The notes under the pieces: generated by a model
What the model saw: only the letters and a program-made list of their open reading frames with translations
What the model was told of the DNA's origin: nothing
The model's database searches: none
Assembly: GCA_035566435.1 (NCBI GenBank)
Contig: DATMRF010000100.1
Coordinates: forward strand, 25,754 to 89,753
Direction of reading: 5' to 3'
DNA from: DATMRF01 sp035566435
Lineage (GTDB): Bacteria > Verrucomicrobiota > Verrucomicrobiia > Limisphaerales > UBA8199
DNA: 64,000 nucleotides
Shown: positions 33,405 to 42,044 of the stretch, one piece after another
How positions within the stretch are numbered: position 1 is the stretch's first letter
Layout: the number at the start of each line of letters is the position of its first letter
Translations under genes and position numbers: made by a program

Positions 33405-33479
33405 TTACCAGTCTTCCTGATCGATGACCACTGAGCTGAACTGCGGTTTATGACAATTACGGTCCCGGACCAAGCGCAG

Positions 33480-34130
33480 TCATTGTTTCAACAATGGCTC
33501 GACTAATTGCCAAATTGTCTCTCTGAGCTCCTGCACCGATCCGGAGGCGTCAATCGGCCGCACGCGATTTGGTTCCGCCGCGGCGAGCGCTTGGTAGCCT
33601 TTGGCCACGCGCGCAAAGAAGCTTTGATCAGCCTCCTCTATCCTGTCCCGCATGAAGGGCAGCGTTGACTGTCGGGCCAGACGCCGCTGCTCGCTGACGG
33701 CCTGCGGGATGAGCAGCAGCAGCGTCAAATCAGGCCGCGTTTCGCCTACGGCGACATCGATGATGCTGTTCACCATATGCAAATCGAGTTGCCGGCCATA
33801 GCCCTGGTAGGCCGTTGTCGAATCATAGAACCGGTCGGACAAGATAATGTCGCCCGCAGCGAGGGCAGGGCGAATCACCTCGCGGACCAACTGGGCCCGG
33901 CTGGCGTTCATCAGGAGCAACTCAGCCTCCGGCGTCATCGCGTGATTAGCCGCGCTGTGCTTCAAGGTATGGCGAATCTCTTCCCCGATGGGGGTGCCAC
34001 CGGGCTCGCGCAAGGTCCGGACATTATAGCCCTCCGAGCGCAAACGCTGCGCCAACAGCGAAATTTGGGTCGATTTGCCGCTCCCCTCGTTGCCTTCGAA
34101 AGTGATGAACAGGCCCTTCGCAGGTTTCAT
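33480..34130 (-). CDS. tmk: thymidylate kinase
   Basis: 216 residues. It phosphorylates dTMP to dTDP. P-loop FEGNEGSGKST at about 11-21, TLREPGGTPIGEEIR (the LREPGGT signature), the DR(F/Y) motif SDRFYDSTTAYQGYGR and a lid near RQSTLPFMRDRIEEADQSFF are all visible. The ATG overlaps the cysS stop by 4 nt (ATGA), so tmk is translated in coupling with cysS. Length and motifs are normal. Confidence 0.95.
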   Translation of the reverse strand: MKPAKGLFITFEGNEGSGKSTQISLLAQRLRSEGYNVRTLREPGGTPIGEEIRHTLKHSAANHAMTPEAELLLMNASRAQLVREVIRPALAAGDIILSDRFYDSTTAYQGYGRQLDLHMVNSIIDVAVGETRPDLTLLLLIPQAVSEQRRLARQSTLPFMRDRIEEADQSFFARVAKGYQALAAAEPNRVRPIDASGSVQELRETIWQLVEPLLKQ

Positions 34131-35542
34131 ATTCTCTTGAGCCTTGGCCCCTTGGGCGTGTCTTCGAGCGCCCAGCCTTTGGCTTTCAACTCGTCTCGGA
34201 TCGCATCGGCGCGTTTAAACTCCTTTGCCTTCCGCGCCGCCTGGCGGGCTTCGAGCAACGCGGTGATTTCGGGCGGGACGGCTACCTCTGAAGGCGCGCC
34301 AATGCCGAACACCGAATCCATTTTGTCCCAGGTGGCCAGCGCATCGGCCGCTGCCGCGGCAGGCATGGAATTCTCAGCGAGCCGGCGGTTGGTGTCACGG
34401 ACCCAGTCGAAAATCACGCCCCAGGCGCCGGCGACATTCAAGTCGCCATCCAGCGCTTCGGAGAAGCGTCCCAGGATATCAGGCTGGGCCGTTCCCGGCG
34501 CCGCGTCGGCCAGTTCGCGGAGCTTGGTCAGGCATTCATCGATGCGCTGCAGAGACATCTTAGCCCCTTGCAGATTTTCGAACGTGAAGTTGAACGTCTC
34601 GCGGTAATGAGCCGTCAACAACGAGTAGCGGATTTCCCTCCCGGAGAAGCCCTTGGCCAACAGGTCGCGCAAGGTGAAGAAATTGCCCAGCGACTTGGCC
34701 ATCTTCTTGCCTTCGACCATCAGGTGGGCGCCGTGGAGCCAGTATTTGACGAAGCGCTGGCCCGGCGCCTGCAGACCCGCGCCTTCGCTTTGGGCGATTT
34801 CATCCTCGTGGTGCGGGAACACCAGATCCTCGCCGCCGACGTGCAAATCGAAGCTGGGTCCCAGCAGTTCCATGCTCATCGCGCTGCACTCGATGTGCCA
34901 GCCAGGGCGCCCTTCGCCCCATGGGCCAGGCCAGAACACCGGCCCATCTTCAGGCGCGCGCGCTTTCCAGAGCGCAAAATCTGCCGGGGTTTCCTTGGCG
35001 TAATCATCACTTCGGACACGTTCGCCTACGCGCATTTCGTCGAAATTCAGTTTTAACAACTGGCCGTATTGACGGCCGGCAGCGCGGTACTTCTCGATGC
35101 TGAAATAGACCGAACCATCCGCCGCGCGATAGGCGATGCCGCGTGCGACTAATTTTTCAATCAAGGAGATGATTTGAGAGATGTGCTCCGTGGCGCGCGG
35201 CGTCTGGTGCGGCATCCGACAGTTCAAGGTTTTCAAATCCTCAAAAAACGCCGCCTCGAACTTTCCCGTGAAATCCCGCAGCGGAACGTTGGTCTCGCGG
35301 ACGCGCTTGATGATCTTGTCCTCGACGTCCGTGATATTCATCACGTGCCGTACCGCGTATCCCTTGAACTCGAGGTGACGCCGCAACAGGTCGCCGAAAA
35401 CGAACGTTCGCCAATTACCGATGTGGGCGAAGTCGTAAACAGTTGGTCCGCAGCAGTACAAACTCACTTTTTGCCCGGCGGGATTCAATGGAACGAACTC
35501 CTGCACCGAGCGTGACAGCGTATTGAAGAATTTCAAAGGCAT
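34127..35542 (-). CDS. cysS: cysteinyl-tRNA synthetase
   Basis: 471 residues from the ATG at 35542 (MPLKFFNTLSR). Class I synthetase motifs are present: YCCGPTVYDFAHIGN with the HIGH-type HIGN at 40-43 and a zinc-ligand Cys just before, GWHIECSAMSMELLG with further zinc ligands, HVGGEDLVFPHHEDEIAQSE, and KMAKSLGNF in place of KMSKS. The C-terminus has the usual short anticodon-binding helix bundle. An in-frame extension to 35650 gives an unrelated leader and is rejected. It forms an operon with tmk. Confidence 0.96.
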   Translation of the reverse strand: MPLKFFNTLSRSVQEFVPLNPAGQKVSLYCCGPTVYDFAHIGNWRTFVFGDLLRRHLEFKGYAVRHVMNITDVEDKIIKRVRETNVPLRDFTGKFEAAFFEDLKTLNCRMPHQTPRATEHISQIISLIEKLVARGIAYRAADGSVYFSIEKYRAAGRQYGQLLKLNFDEMRVGERVRSDDYAKETPADFALWKARAPEDGPVFWPGPWGEGRPGWHIECSAMSMELLGPSFDLHVGGEDLVFPHHEDEIAQSEGAGLQAPGQRFVKYWLHGAHLMVEGKKMAKSLGNFFTLRDLLAKGFSGREIRYSLLTAHYRETFNFTFENLQGAKMSLQRIDECLTKLRELADAAPGTAQPDILGRFSEALDGDLNVAGAWGVIFDWVRDTNRRLAENSMPAAAAADALATWDKMDSVFGIGAPSEVAVPPEITALLEARQAARKAKEFKRADAIRDELKAKGWALEDTPKGPRLKRI

Positions 35543-35668
35543 ACACGGTTGGCCGCAAGATAGGGGCGTTTCACCGGAAGGAAAGATTATTCCGAATTCA
35601 CGTCGCCTGTGGTGCCGAGCCGCGGCCTCTCGCCAGGATGCTTCCCGCATGACACCGCCACAGACTAT

Positions 35669-35735
35669 AGCCGCCGACGTGAGAAGGTGGAAGACGTTCG
35701 CGTCAGCAGCGATCCGCCTCCTTACGTCGGCGGCT
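35669..35735. repeat. REP-like hairpin with inner TTCG tetraloop
   Basis: Arm 35669-35690 (AGCCGCCGACGT then GAGAAGGTGG) is complementary to 35714-35735 at 19 of 22 positions. The loop contains GACG-TTCG-CGTC (35693-35704), a stem capped by the very stable UUCG tetraloop. It lies between the prepilin-like gene and cysS. Confidence 0.82.
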
Positions 35736-35758
35736 ACGACGGCGATGAAACAGCCGGA

Positions 35759-36493
35759 TCAGAACGGCGTACGTTTATCCTTGAGGTATTGCGCGTGGCC
35801 GTCGAGCAGGATACGGTTCCGGCCGCCAGGATGCACCGTTCGGCCGCGAAGTTCCGGCGCAACGTTGGGAGTGGGAGCCGGAAAATAAGGGTCAACCACC
35901 AGCTCCACGTCGCTGGCGCCGTTGATCAGGCCGACCAGGGGATCATTAGCCGCCTGCAAATCGGCTACGGCTTGCGATTGGGTCTTCCCCCAAAAATCTT
36001 CCAGCCCGACCGGGTCGTCTGGCCGGTCGAACCGCCACGCCCAATAACGGGTGAGTGGCGCATTCGTGGCCGTCGAACTCGCCTGCACCGTTTGCACGGC
36101 GGTTCCTGCCGGCGTGTTCGCCGCTGCGCCGCAGGCCCAAAGGGTGTCTCGCGCGCCGTAGCCCCGCAGGACAGACGGGCCCCAGCCGGAGCGCGGATCG
36201 GATGGCGGCCAGCTCGTCCACGGCCTGAAACCGCCAGGCAAGTTGTTTTTCAGGTCACGCTGGTCAGGGAAGCGGTCGCGGTGGTCATCCAGATACAACA
36301 AGAAGGCAATTCCGATTTGTTTGAGATTGGAGACGCAGGCGGCGCGCTGAGAACGTTGTTTGGCACGGGCGAGCGCGGGAAGCAGCAGCGAGGCCAGCAC
36401 CGCAATGATGGCGATGACCACGAGCAACTCGATCAGGGTGAAGCCGGCGCGACCGCGGGTCCGGGCCGGGGTCGTGCAACTATGCGGCCGCAT
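35759..36493 (-). CDS. prepilin-type, H-X9-DG domain protein
   Basis: 244 residues. The class III signal [29 protein letters not shown] has the prepilin peptidase site between Gly17 and Phe18 and Glu22 at position +5. Near the C-terminus, His followed by PGGRNRILL and DG is the H-X9-DG motif of the DUF1559-type pseudopilin-like proteins that are greatly multiplied in Planctomycetes and Verrucomicrobia. It is probably exported through a type II secretion/pilus-like machinery and anchored by its N-terminal helix. Its role is unknown. Confidence 0.88.
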   Translation of the reverse strand: MRPHSCTTPARTRGRAGFTLIELLVVIAIIAVLASLLLPALARAKQRSQRAACVSNLKQIGIAFLLYLDDHRDRFPDQRDLKNNLPGGFRPWTSWPPSDPRSGWGPSVLRGYGARDTLWACGAAANTPAGTAVQTVQASSTATNAPLTRYWAWRFDRPDDPVGLEDFWGKTQSQAVADLQAANDPLVGLINGASDVELVVDPYFPAPTPNVAPELRGRTVHPGGRNRILLDGHAQYLKDKRTPF

Positions 36494-36644
36494 AGAAAAT
36501 CATGATTCAGCGAATCAGGAAACCATATGCCAATCCGGCCGATTTGCAATCCCAGTGGGGCCGCTCGAAGAAAGGACCGCGGATTTCGGAAATGGGCGCG
36601 GAGTAAAAAGATGAGCTACCGCCAGGGACGGTGAAATATTCGGG

Positions 36645-39600
36645 CTAAGGGTTTCCGGGCAGTGCCGCCAGCTCGACCTTCGGCCCGAGCAAGTCCGGCG
36701 CCGTTTGGAGGGCTTTCTCGAATTCCGTTCGCGCCCGCGGAGTCTCCCCCAAGCCGAGGTGGGCCAGTCCGGCCAGGTAGTGAGCCAGGGCCGCTTGACG
36801 GTTTTGGAGGCGCTCCGCGGAATCCTCGGCGCCACCGTCATGGTCAAGCGCACGTTCAGCCGTTTGCGCCAGGTCGCGCAAGGCGGTCTCGGCTTCCTGG
36901 CTCTGCCCCAGGTTCCTTCGGGCGAGCGCCTGGAAATAAAGCTGAGCCTGCCGGTCCGATATTCCATCCCTCCGTTGGCGCCGGCCTTCGGACGCGGCCG
37001 GCTCCACCGCCTGGCGCCAATAGCGCATCGCCTTTTCTTTGTCGCCCTGAGCTTCGTAAACCAGACCCGCCCAATAAGAGAGTTCCGGCCCCCGCCCAGT
37101 TTCGCGTTCGGTGGGCAGATTCTCCGGAATCGTGCGGGCGGAAGAAAAGTCCTCCAACGCGGCAGCGAGCTGACGCGCCGCCAGCCTTTGTCTTCCGCGG
37201 AGCAAATGGGCGTTCACCCAATGATCCGCGACGTCCAGTGAACCGCCTTCCCAGACCGAGAATTTGCGACCGGTCATCAGCCGGATCGCATCGTCATATT
37301 GGCCGACAAACACCTTCAAGCCGATCTCGCGCGACAGGGAGTCGTCCCGCCCCGCAACCACCGCGTGGTTTTTTTCCAGCAAGGCAAGCCGCTTTTCAGG
37401 AGGGGCGCCGACGCTGGCATAAAGCTCGTCGAGTTCAGCGAAGTGCAAGGCATACTTTATCGGGGAGCCGACCGCCAGTTCGAGTTGTGCGATCGCCCGA
37501 GGGAGGTCGTTGGTCGGCTTTTGATGCGAGTATGCGACTGCGAGATTTCGATGTACGATGGGGAAAGAAGAATCGAGCATGGCAGAGCGCTCCCATAGTT
37601 TCACCGCCTCCGCCGGCTGCCAATCGAACAACAAGTTGCCCAGGTAATAAGGCGCCCGCGGGTCGCCGGGGTTTGCTTCCATGGCGTGGCGCAGGACCGC
37701 CAACATCTCGCTCTGGAATGGGAAGACATAATCGGGCGGAAGGCGCATCGCCTGGTGCCGGAAATCGGTTGCCTTCGCACTCTCACCCAACCGTTCGGCA
37801 AACTCGCCAAGATAATAACAGACCAGCGGCGAAACGGTCGTCGTATCTTCGGACGATTCGCGCGTCAGGGTCAAAAGCGCGGTGCCGTCTCGCCACAGGC
37901 CGGCATTGGCGTATTCGGCGGCCGTTTCCAGGCTTGTGGCTGGATGCCGGCGAAGGGTGCTTTCCAATTCGCTACCCACCTTCTTATCCCCGGCGAGCCA
38001 GCGCTCGGCCATCAGTCGCACATCGAGCGGGTCGGTAAACCGCGCAGTGAAGTCCAGCAACAGCCGCGCATCTTTAGACCGGCCCAGGTGGCGGAGCAGG
38101 GCGGCCTTGAAAGTCAGGGCGCGGAGATTCAAGGCGTTGCCCTCGAGCGAGTGGCTCACCAACTCGAGAGCGGTCCGAAGATCGCCGCGCCGGGCAGCGA
38201 GCTCGGCCAGTGAGAAATAGGCAGGTGAGCGCCAGGCCGCGCTCCAGGTGGCCTTGTAGAGCGCCTCGCTTGCCTGGTCCAGGGTGGAGCCGGCCCGGCA
38301 GAGATACTGTAAGACGGAGGCACCGGGCGGCGAGCCCTTCCCGCCTGTATCCGCGCCAGCGTCTGTGCCCGTGCCCGGACTTGTTGCGGCTATGTCGGCC
38401 CGGCCCATCAAGGCGACACCGAGATAGTAGAACGCCTCGCCATCCTTGGGGGACGTATAGTTGAACGAAAGGCGCTCGATGGCTTTTCGAAAATGTTCTT
38501 CGGCTTCGCCGAATCTGGCCTGCTTGAGCTTGTGAATGCCGAGGGCGATGTTAACCCGCGAGTCGGCCGGGTCCAGTCGCAGTGCCTCTTCCCAATAATC
38601 CTCGGGCCGCAGATTCGGGTTATGGAACTGTTCGATTCGCTGGCCGGCCAGGTAGAGTTCTTCGATGGAGTTCATCTCAGCCGGCGCGGGCGGTCCCGTG
38701 ACCGGTTGGGGCATGGCGACCGGGTCGAGACGCACGGGAGAATAGGCCACCAGTTCTTTGTTCTCGACGGTCAGGGAGGCTCGCAATGAGTGTTCGTCCA
38801 GGCTAGCCGGGAGTGAAACGCGTCGGACCACCGGTTTTGCCGGGCTGATTGCAATGGGTTCCTCCAAAAGCACCCGGTCGCCTGCCTTCAGCCATATCTT
38901 CGCCGAGCCATGCGCGGCGGTAGTGCAGAATCCCACAGTGGCGATGCCGTTGGTGCCGGCCTCAACGTTGACTGCCGCGTCGAGGTTGGCCCGCTTTACC
39001 CCGCCAATGTCGCGGAACGGATACCAAAACATCTCGAAGGATTTCGTCTCGTACGGTTCGAGCCAACTATAGTCCGGCTGGTTGTCCGAGTAGGCTCCCA
39101 CCATGAGCTCGATATATGGGCCATCGTTATCAGTAAGGATTTTGTCCCACATGCGGCCGCGTGGCCCGTTGCCCCATGTCCAGAATTTCTTCCCGGGCAC
39201 AATTTGATGGTTCGCGACGCTCATGATGCCGGCCTGACGACCATGGTCGTAGCCGGCGAAGAAATCATCCTCGTAATTCCAGGCGAACATCGAGTTGGCA
39301 GAGACGTGGTTCGGGTACCAGCTCACATCGACGCCGCGCGTGAAATCCGCGCCCGCATAGCGGGTGGTAGCCACCGGCCACGTCGTGAAATCGTGTTTGG
39401 AGTGGAAGGTGACGAACCGGGTGCCGGGCGGGTAAATGACCTGGTAATTCTCATTCACGTGCACCGCGACGTTCGCGAAGCAGAGCATAGTGTTCGCTAC
39501 CGGCGTTCGGTTGACGATGCGGACCGAACACTCGAGGCAGGAGCTGCCGGGGCACAGCGTGTATCCCACCGCCCAGCGCATTCGGTCGCGCAACTCCAGT

Positions 39601-40160
39601 TCCCCCACCCAAACCGTTTTGCTGCCGTCCTCGTTATCGGAGATGCGATACTGGACCGGCAGAAAGGTGGTCGCCCGGTGGTGATGGGGGATGTTCCATT
39701 CGATGCCGCCCGAAATCCATGCGCCGATGAGGCCAATCAATGCCGGTTTGATGACGTGCTGACGATAAATGAAGTTGTAACCGTTGCTTTTATCCACCCC
39801 TTCGAACAGCCGCCCGCCGATTTCGGGCAGGATACCGATTCGTACGTACTCGTTTTCCAGGTAAACAATCCGATAACTCTTGTTGGACTTGATGTTCGTG
39901 AGCGTATCGTAGAGCGGATATGGATAAACCCGCCCTTCGGCTCCCTGCGAACCTCGCCCGAAATAAAACATCGGGTTCGGCTCAGGCTTGCCGGCTATGT
40001 AGGTGGGGATGACAATGTCCTGCTCTGAAACCTTGACGGCGGCAGCCCCTGGCAGGGGGAGGGAGCGCAGCAATACGATGAAGATCAGAACTGGAACTAC
40101 CCTCCGGGCATCACCCCGCCAACCTGGCTTGAGCCGGTTAGGCTGTGGTTCAGCATTCAT
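36645..40160 (-). CDS. DUF5107 and TPR-repeat protein, secreted
   Basis: 1171 residues from the ATG at 40160. An N-terminal signal segment (VLIFIVLLRSLPLPGAAA) is followed by a DUF5107-like region (about 35-400), rich in Trp/Tyr/His, with GILPEIGGRLFEGVDKSNG, GGIEWNIPHHHRATTF and CFANVAVHVNENYQ. This resembles a galactose-mutarotase-like beta-sandwich. The rest (about 540-1160) is a long TPR array (EEHFRKAIERL, ALELVSHSLEGN, AIAQLELAV, ALAHYLAGLAHLGLGETPRARTEFEKAL). The N-terminal half probably binds carbohydrate and the TPRs bind partners. An in-frame extension to 40307 runs through the upstream dyads and is rejected. Confidence 0.85.
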   Translation of the reverse strand: MNAEPQPNRLKPGWRGDARRVVPVLIFIVLLRSLPLPGAAAVKVSEQDIVIPTYIAGKPEPNPMFYFGRGSQGAEGRVYPYPLYDTLTNIKSNKSYRIVYLENEYVRIGILPEIGGRLFEGVDKSNGYNFIYRQHVIKPALIGLIGAWISGGIEWNIPHHHRATTFLPVQYRISDNEDGSKTVWVGELELRDRMRWAVGYTLCPGSSCLECSVRIVNRTPVANTMLCFANVAVHVNENYQVIYPPGTRFVTFHSKHDFTTWPVATTRYAGADFTRGVDVSWYPNHVSANSMFAWNYEDDFFAGYDHGRQAGIMSVANHQIVPGKKFWTWGNGPRGRMWDKILTDNDGPYIELMVGAYSDNQPDYSWLEPYETKSFEMFWYPFRDIGGVKRANLDAAVNVEAGTNGIATVGFCTTAAHGSAKIWLKAGDRVLLEEPIAISPAKPVVRRVSLPASLDEHSLRASLTVENKELVAYSPVRLDPVAMPQPVTGPPAPAEMNSIEELYLAGQRIEQFHNPNLRPEDYWEEALRLDPADSRVNIALGIHKLKQARFGEAEEHFRKAIERLSFNYTSPKDGEAFYYLGVALMGRADIAATSPGTGTDAGADTGGKGSPPGASVLQYLCRAGSTLDQASEALYKATWSAAWRSPAYFSLAELAARRGDLRTALELVSHSLEGNALNLRALTFKAALLRHLGRSKDARLLLDFTARFTDPLDVRLMAERWLAGDKKVGSELESTLRRHPATSLETAAEYANAGLWRDGTALLTLTRESSEDTTTVSPLVCYYLGEFAERLGESAKATDFRHQAMRLPPDYVFPFQSEMLAVLRHAMEANPGDPRAPYYLGNLLFDWQPAEAVKLWERSAMLDSSFPIVHRNLAVAYSHQKPTNDLPRAIAQLELAVGSPIKYALHFAELDELYASVGAPPEKRLALLEKNHAVVAGRDDSLSREIGLKVFVGQYDDAIRLMTGRKFSVWEGGSLDVADHWVNAHLLRGRQRLAARQLAAALEDFSSARTIPENLPTERETGRGPELSYWAGLVYEAQGDKEKAMRYWRQAVEPAASEGRRQRRDGISDRQAQLYFQALARRNLGQSQEAETALRDLAQTAERALDHDGGAEDSAERLQNRQAALAHYLAGLAHLGLGETPRARTEFEKALQTAPDLLGPKVELAALPGNP

Positions 40161-40211
40161 GGCTCCTGCATAGCGGAAGCGTGCGAGTCGGAGAAAGCAA
40201 AATCCGCTCGC

Positions 40212-40249
40212 ATGCGTGGAAATGACGCACAATGCGTGGAAATGACGCA
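40212..40249. promoter_or_regulatory. two tandem TGCGT-N7-ACGCA dyads upstream of the DUF5107 gene
   Basis: An 18-bp unit, ATGCGTGGAAATGACGCA, occurs at 40212-40229 and 40232-40249, identical in both copies. Each is a partial palindrome (TGCGT/ACGCA) and the repeat distance is 20 bp, about two helical turns. It lies 52-90 nt before the gene start. This is typical operator geometry; the binding protein is unknown. Confidence 0.5.
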
Positions 40250-40548
40250 TGCTCTCGGGGCTTGACGACTCAGGATCAGCCAATTCCCGCAGAAAACCCA
40301 TTGGCACTGCGCATGCTAAGCGTTTTGTTCAGTCGTTAATTTGTAGCAAAACTGCGTTTGGGGATCCCGTGCGCTTGGTAGCCTTTCCTATCGAAGGCTT
40401 CGCCCAGCGCGCCGGAGTTCGGGGCACGATCGGCTTTGTTGGCAAGAGTTGTTGAGAGCCGACCGCGACCCCGGGCTTCGGCGGTTTTCGCGGTGGGAGG
40501 TTTTGGCGCAGGGCGGGTCTTGGTGAGCCATTCCGAACCTCAGGCAGC
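40250..40548. other. gene-free spacer with a sigma-54-like site
   Basis: No convincing gene. TGGCACTGCGCATGCT at 40302-40317 has the GG-N10-GC spacing of a sigma-54 promoter reading on +, but no + strand gene follows. ACCGCGA/TCGCGGT near 40460-40495 could form a weak hairpin. The region separates two minus-strand genes. Confidence 0.4.
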
Positions 40549-41625
40549 TTACCGGCCCGTCAGGCGGTGAACCGGCATCGGTCCCCGTCCTTTGAGGTCA
40601 AGGGTCTTTTTTTCGCCGAAGCGGTACTTGTTGCTCAGCTTTTCGAAAGAGCTGTCAGAGACCTGAATCGTGCCGGGCTCGCCCGAAGATTCGAGGCGGC
40701 AGGCGAGGTTGACAGTATCGCCCCAGATGTCGTAAGCGAACTTTTTGCGGCCGATGACCCCCGCGATGACCGGGCCGGTGCAGATGCCGATGCGGATCTG
40801 AATCGACGTGTCGTATTGGCGGTTAAAATCCTCGACGGCCGTTCGCATATCCAGGGCCAGCTCGGCGATGGCCTCGGCGTGGTCCGGCCGGGGTTCAGGG
40901 AGGCCGCCTGCGACCATATAGGCATCACCGATGGTTTTGATCTTCTCCAGGCAGTGTTCCTCTGCCAGCAGGTCGAAAGCCGAGAAGATCTCGTTCAACA
41001 GGGAAACAATCTGGTTAGAGTCGATGTGGGCCGTGAGGGCGGTAAACCCGACCAGGTCAGCCAGCAGAACGGTCACTTCCGGGTGCTGGTCGGCGATGCT
41101 GACCTCCCCCTTCTTCATCCGCTCGGCAATGCGCCGAGGCAGCGTGTTGAGCAGAAGCCGTTCGGATTTGTCCCGCTCAACCTGAAGCTGGTCAAAGAGG
41201 CTCTTGGCATAGACGGCATTCCCGACCCGTAAAATCAGGTCCTGAATATCGACCGGTTTGTTCAGGAAATCATTCGCGCCGGCTTCGATGCCAAGCAGGC
41301 GTTCTTTACGTTCGGACAAGGCGGTGACCATCAGCACCGGCACGTGCGCGGTCCAGCGGTCTGCCTTGAGTTGGCGGCAAAACTGGAACCCATCCTTCCC
41401 CGGCATCATGACGTCGAGGAGGATTGCGTCGGGCAGGCGGTGAGCGATGCGCTGAACGGCTTGCGCGCTGCTTTCGGCTTCGGTGACCTCATAACCGCGG
41501 GCTTCAAGCGGGTCACGCAGGAGGATTCGGTTGGGCTCTTCATCATCGACGATGAGCACGTGACCACGAGTGGGCGTGGCCGAGGAGGTCGTAGCAGCAG
41601 GTGCAGTGAGAGTTTTGGTTGTCAT
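40549..41625 (-). CDS. response-regulator adenylate cyclase (class III)
   Basis: 358 residues from the ATG at 41625. A receiver domain at about 22-140 has the acidic pair in VLIVDDEE, phospho-acceptor Asp71 (ILLDVMMPG) and the conserved Lys in FLNKPVD. A short coiled coil leads to a class III nucleotide cyclase domain (about 185-350) with metal ligands in LLADLVGFT and IGDAYMVAGG and the transition-state segment WGDTVNLACRLES. The base-selecting residues appear to be Lys (KTIGD) and Asp (YDIWG), the adenylate type. It is 8 nt behind the response regulator, so the upstream histidine kinase may control cAMP synthesis by phosphorylation. Confidence 0.9.
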   Translation of the reverse strand: MTTKTLTAPAATTSSATPTRGHVLIVDDEEPNRILLRDPLEARGYEVTEAESSAQAVQRIAHRLPDAILLDVMMPGKDGFQFCRQLKADRWTAHVPVLMVTALSERKERLLGIEAGANDFLNKPVDIQDLILRVGNAVYAKSLFDQLQVERDKSERLLLNTLPRRIAERMKKGEVSIADQHPEVTVLLADLVGFTALTAHIDSNQIVSLLNEIFSAFDLLAEEHCLEKIKTIGDAYMVAGGLPEPRPDHAEAIAELALDMRTAVEDFNRQYDTSIQIRIGICTGPVIAGVIGRKKFAYDIWGDTVNLACRLESSGEPGTIQVSDSSFEKLSNKYRFGEKKTLDLKGRGPMPVHRLTGR

Positions 41626-41633
41626 AGGTGGAA

Positions 41634-42044
41634 TTAATTTGGCTTGAGCATGCACGGAGTCGCGCGGTGAGCGCGCGCCGCCGCAATGAACGTTGCGACT
41701 TTTAAGGGGAACGCCCGCGTGTCGATCGGTTTGCTTAGGTAACCGTCGCAGCCGGCGCTGAGCGCAGCGGCTTCGTCGCCGCGCATGGCGTGGGCCGTCA
41801 GCGCAATCACGGGCACGTGGCAGGTGGAGGAATCCGCCTTCATCGCTTTCGTGGCCGCCAGGCCGTCCATGCCCGGCAGACTCAGGTCCATCAGAACCAG
41901 GTCGGGTACCAGTTCGCGCGCGAGGCGAAGACCTTCTTCCGCCGTGCGCGCGTGCAGCACGCTAAACCCGTTGGCTTCAAGAAGGTCAGTGACCAACTCG
42001 AGGTTCACGAAATTATCCTCAATGACTAAGATCTGAGTTTTCAC
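41634..42044 (-). CDS. single-domain response regulator (DivK-like)
   Basis: 136 residues consisting of one receiver domain: acidic pocket VIEDN, phospho-acceptor Asp in LVLMDLSLPGMDG, Thr in VIALTAHAM and Lys in YLSKPID. There is no output domain, so it acts by protein contact or as a phosphate shuttle. The start overlaps the stop of the hybrid kinase gene (ATGA) and the cyclase gene follows directly. It could relay phosphate between the kinase and the cyclase receiver or compete with it. Confidence 0.93.
   Translation of the reverse strand: MKTQILVIEDNFVNLELVTDLLEANGFSVLHARTAEEGLRLARELVPDLVLMDLSLPGMDGLAATKAMKADSSTCHVPVIALTAHAMRGDEAAALSAGCDGYLSKPIDTRAFPLKVATFIAAARAHRATPCMLKPN

Noticed and set aside
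36662..38038. 458-codon open frame on + opposite the TPR protein, and similar frames at 38910-40028
   Set aside because: Pro/Arg/Ala-rich translation typical of antisense GC-rich DNA; the minus strand reads a coherent DUF5107/TPR protein throughout.
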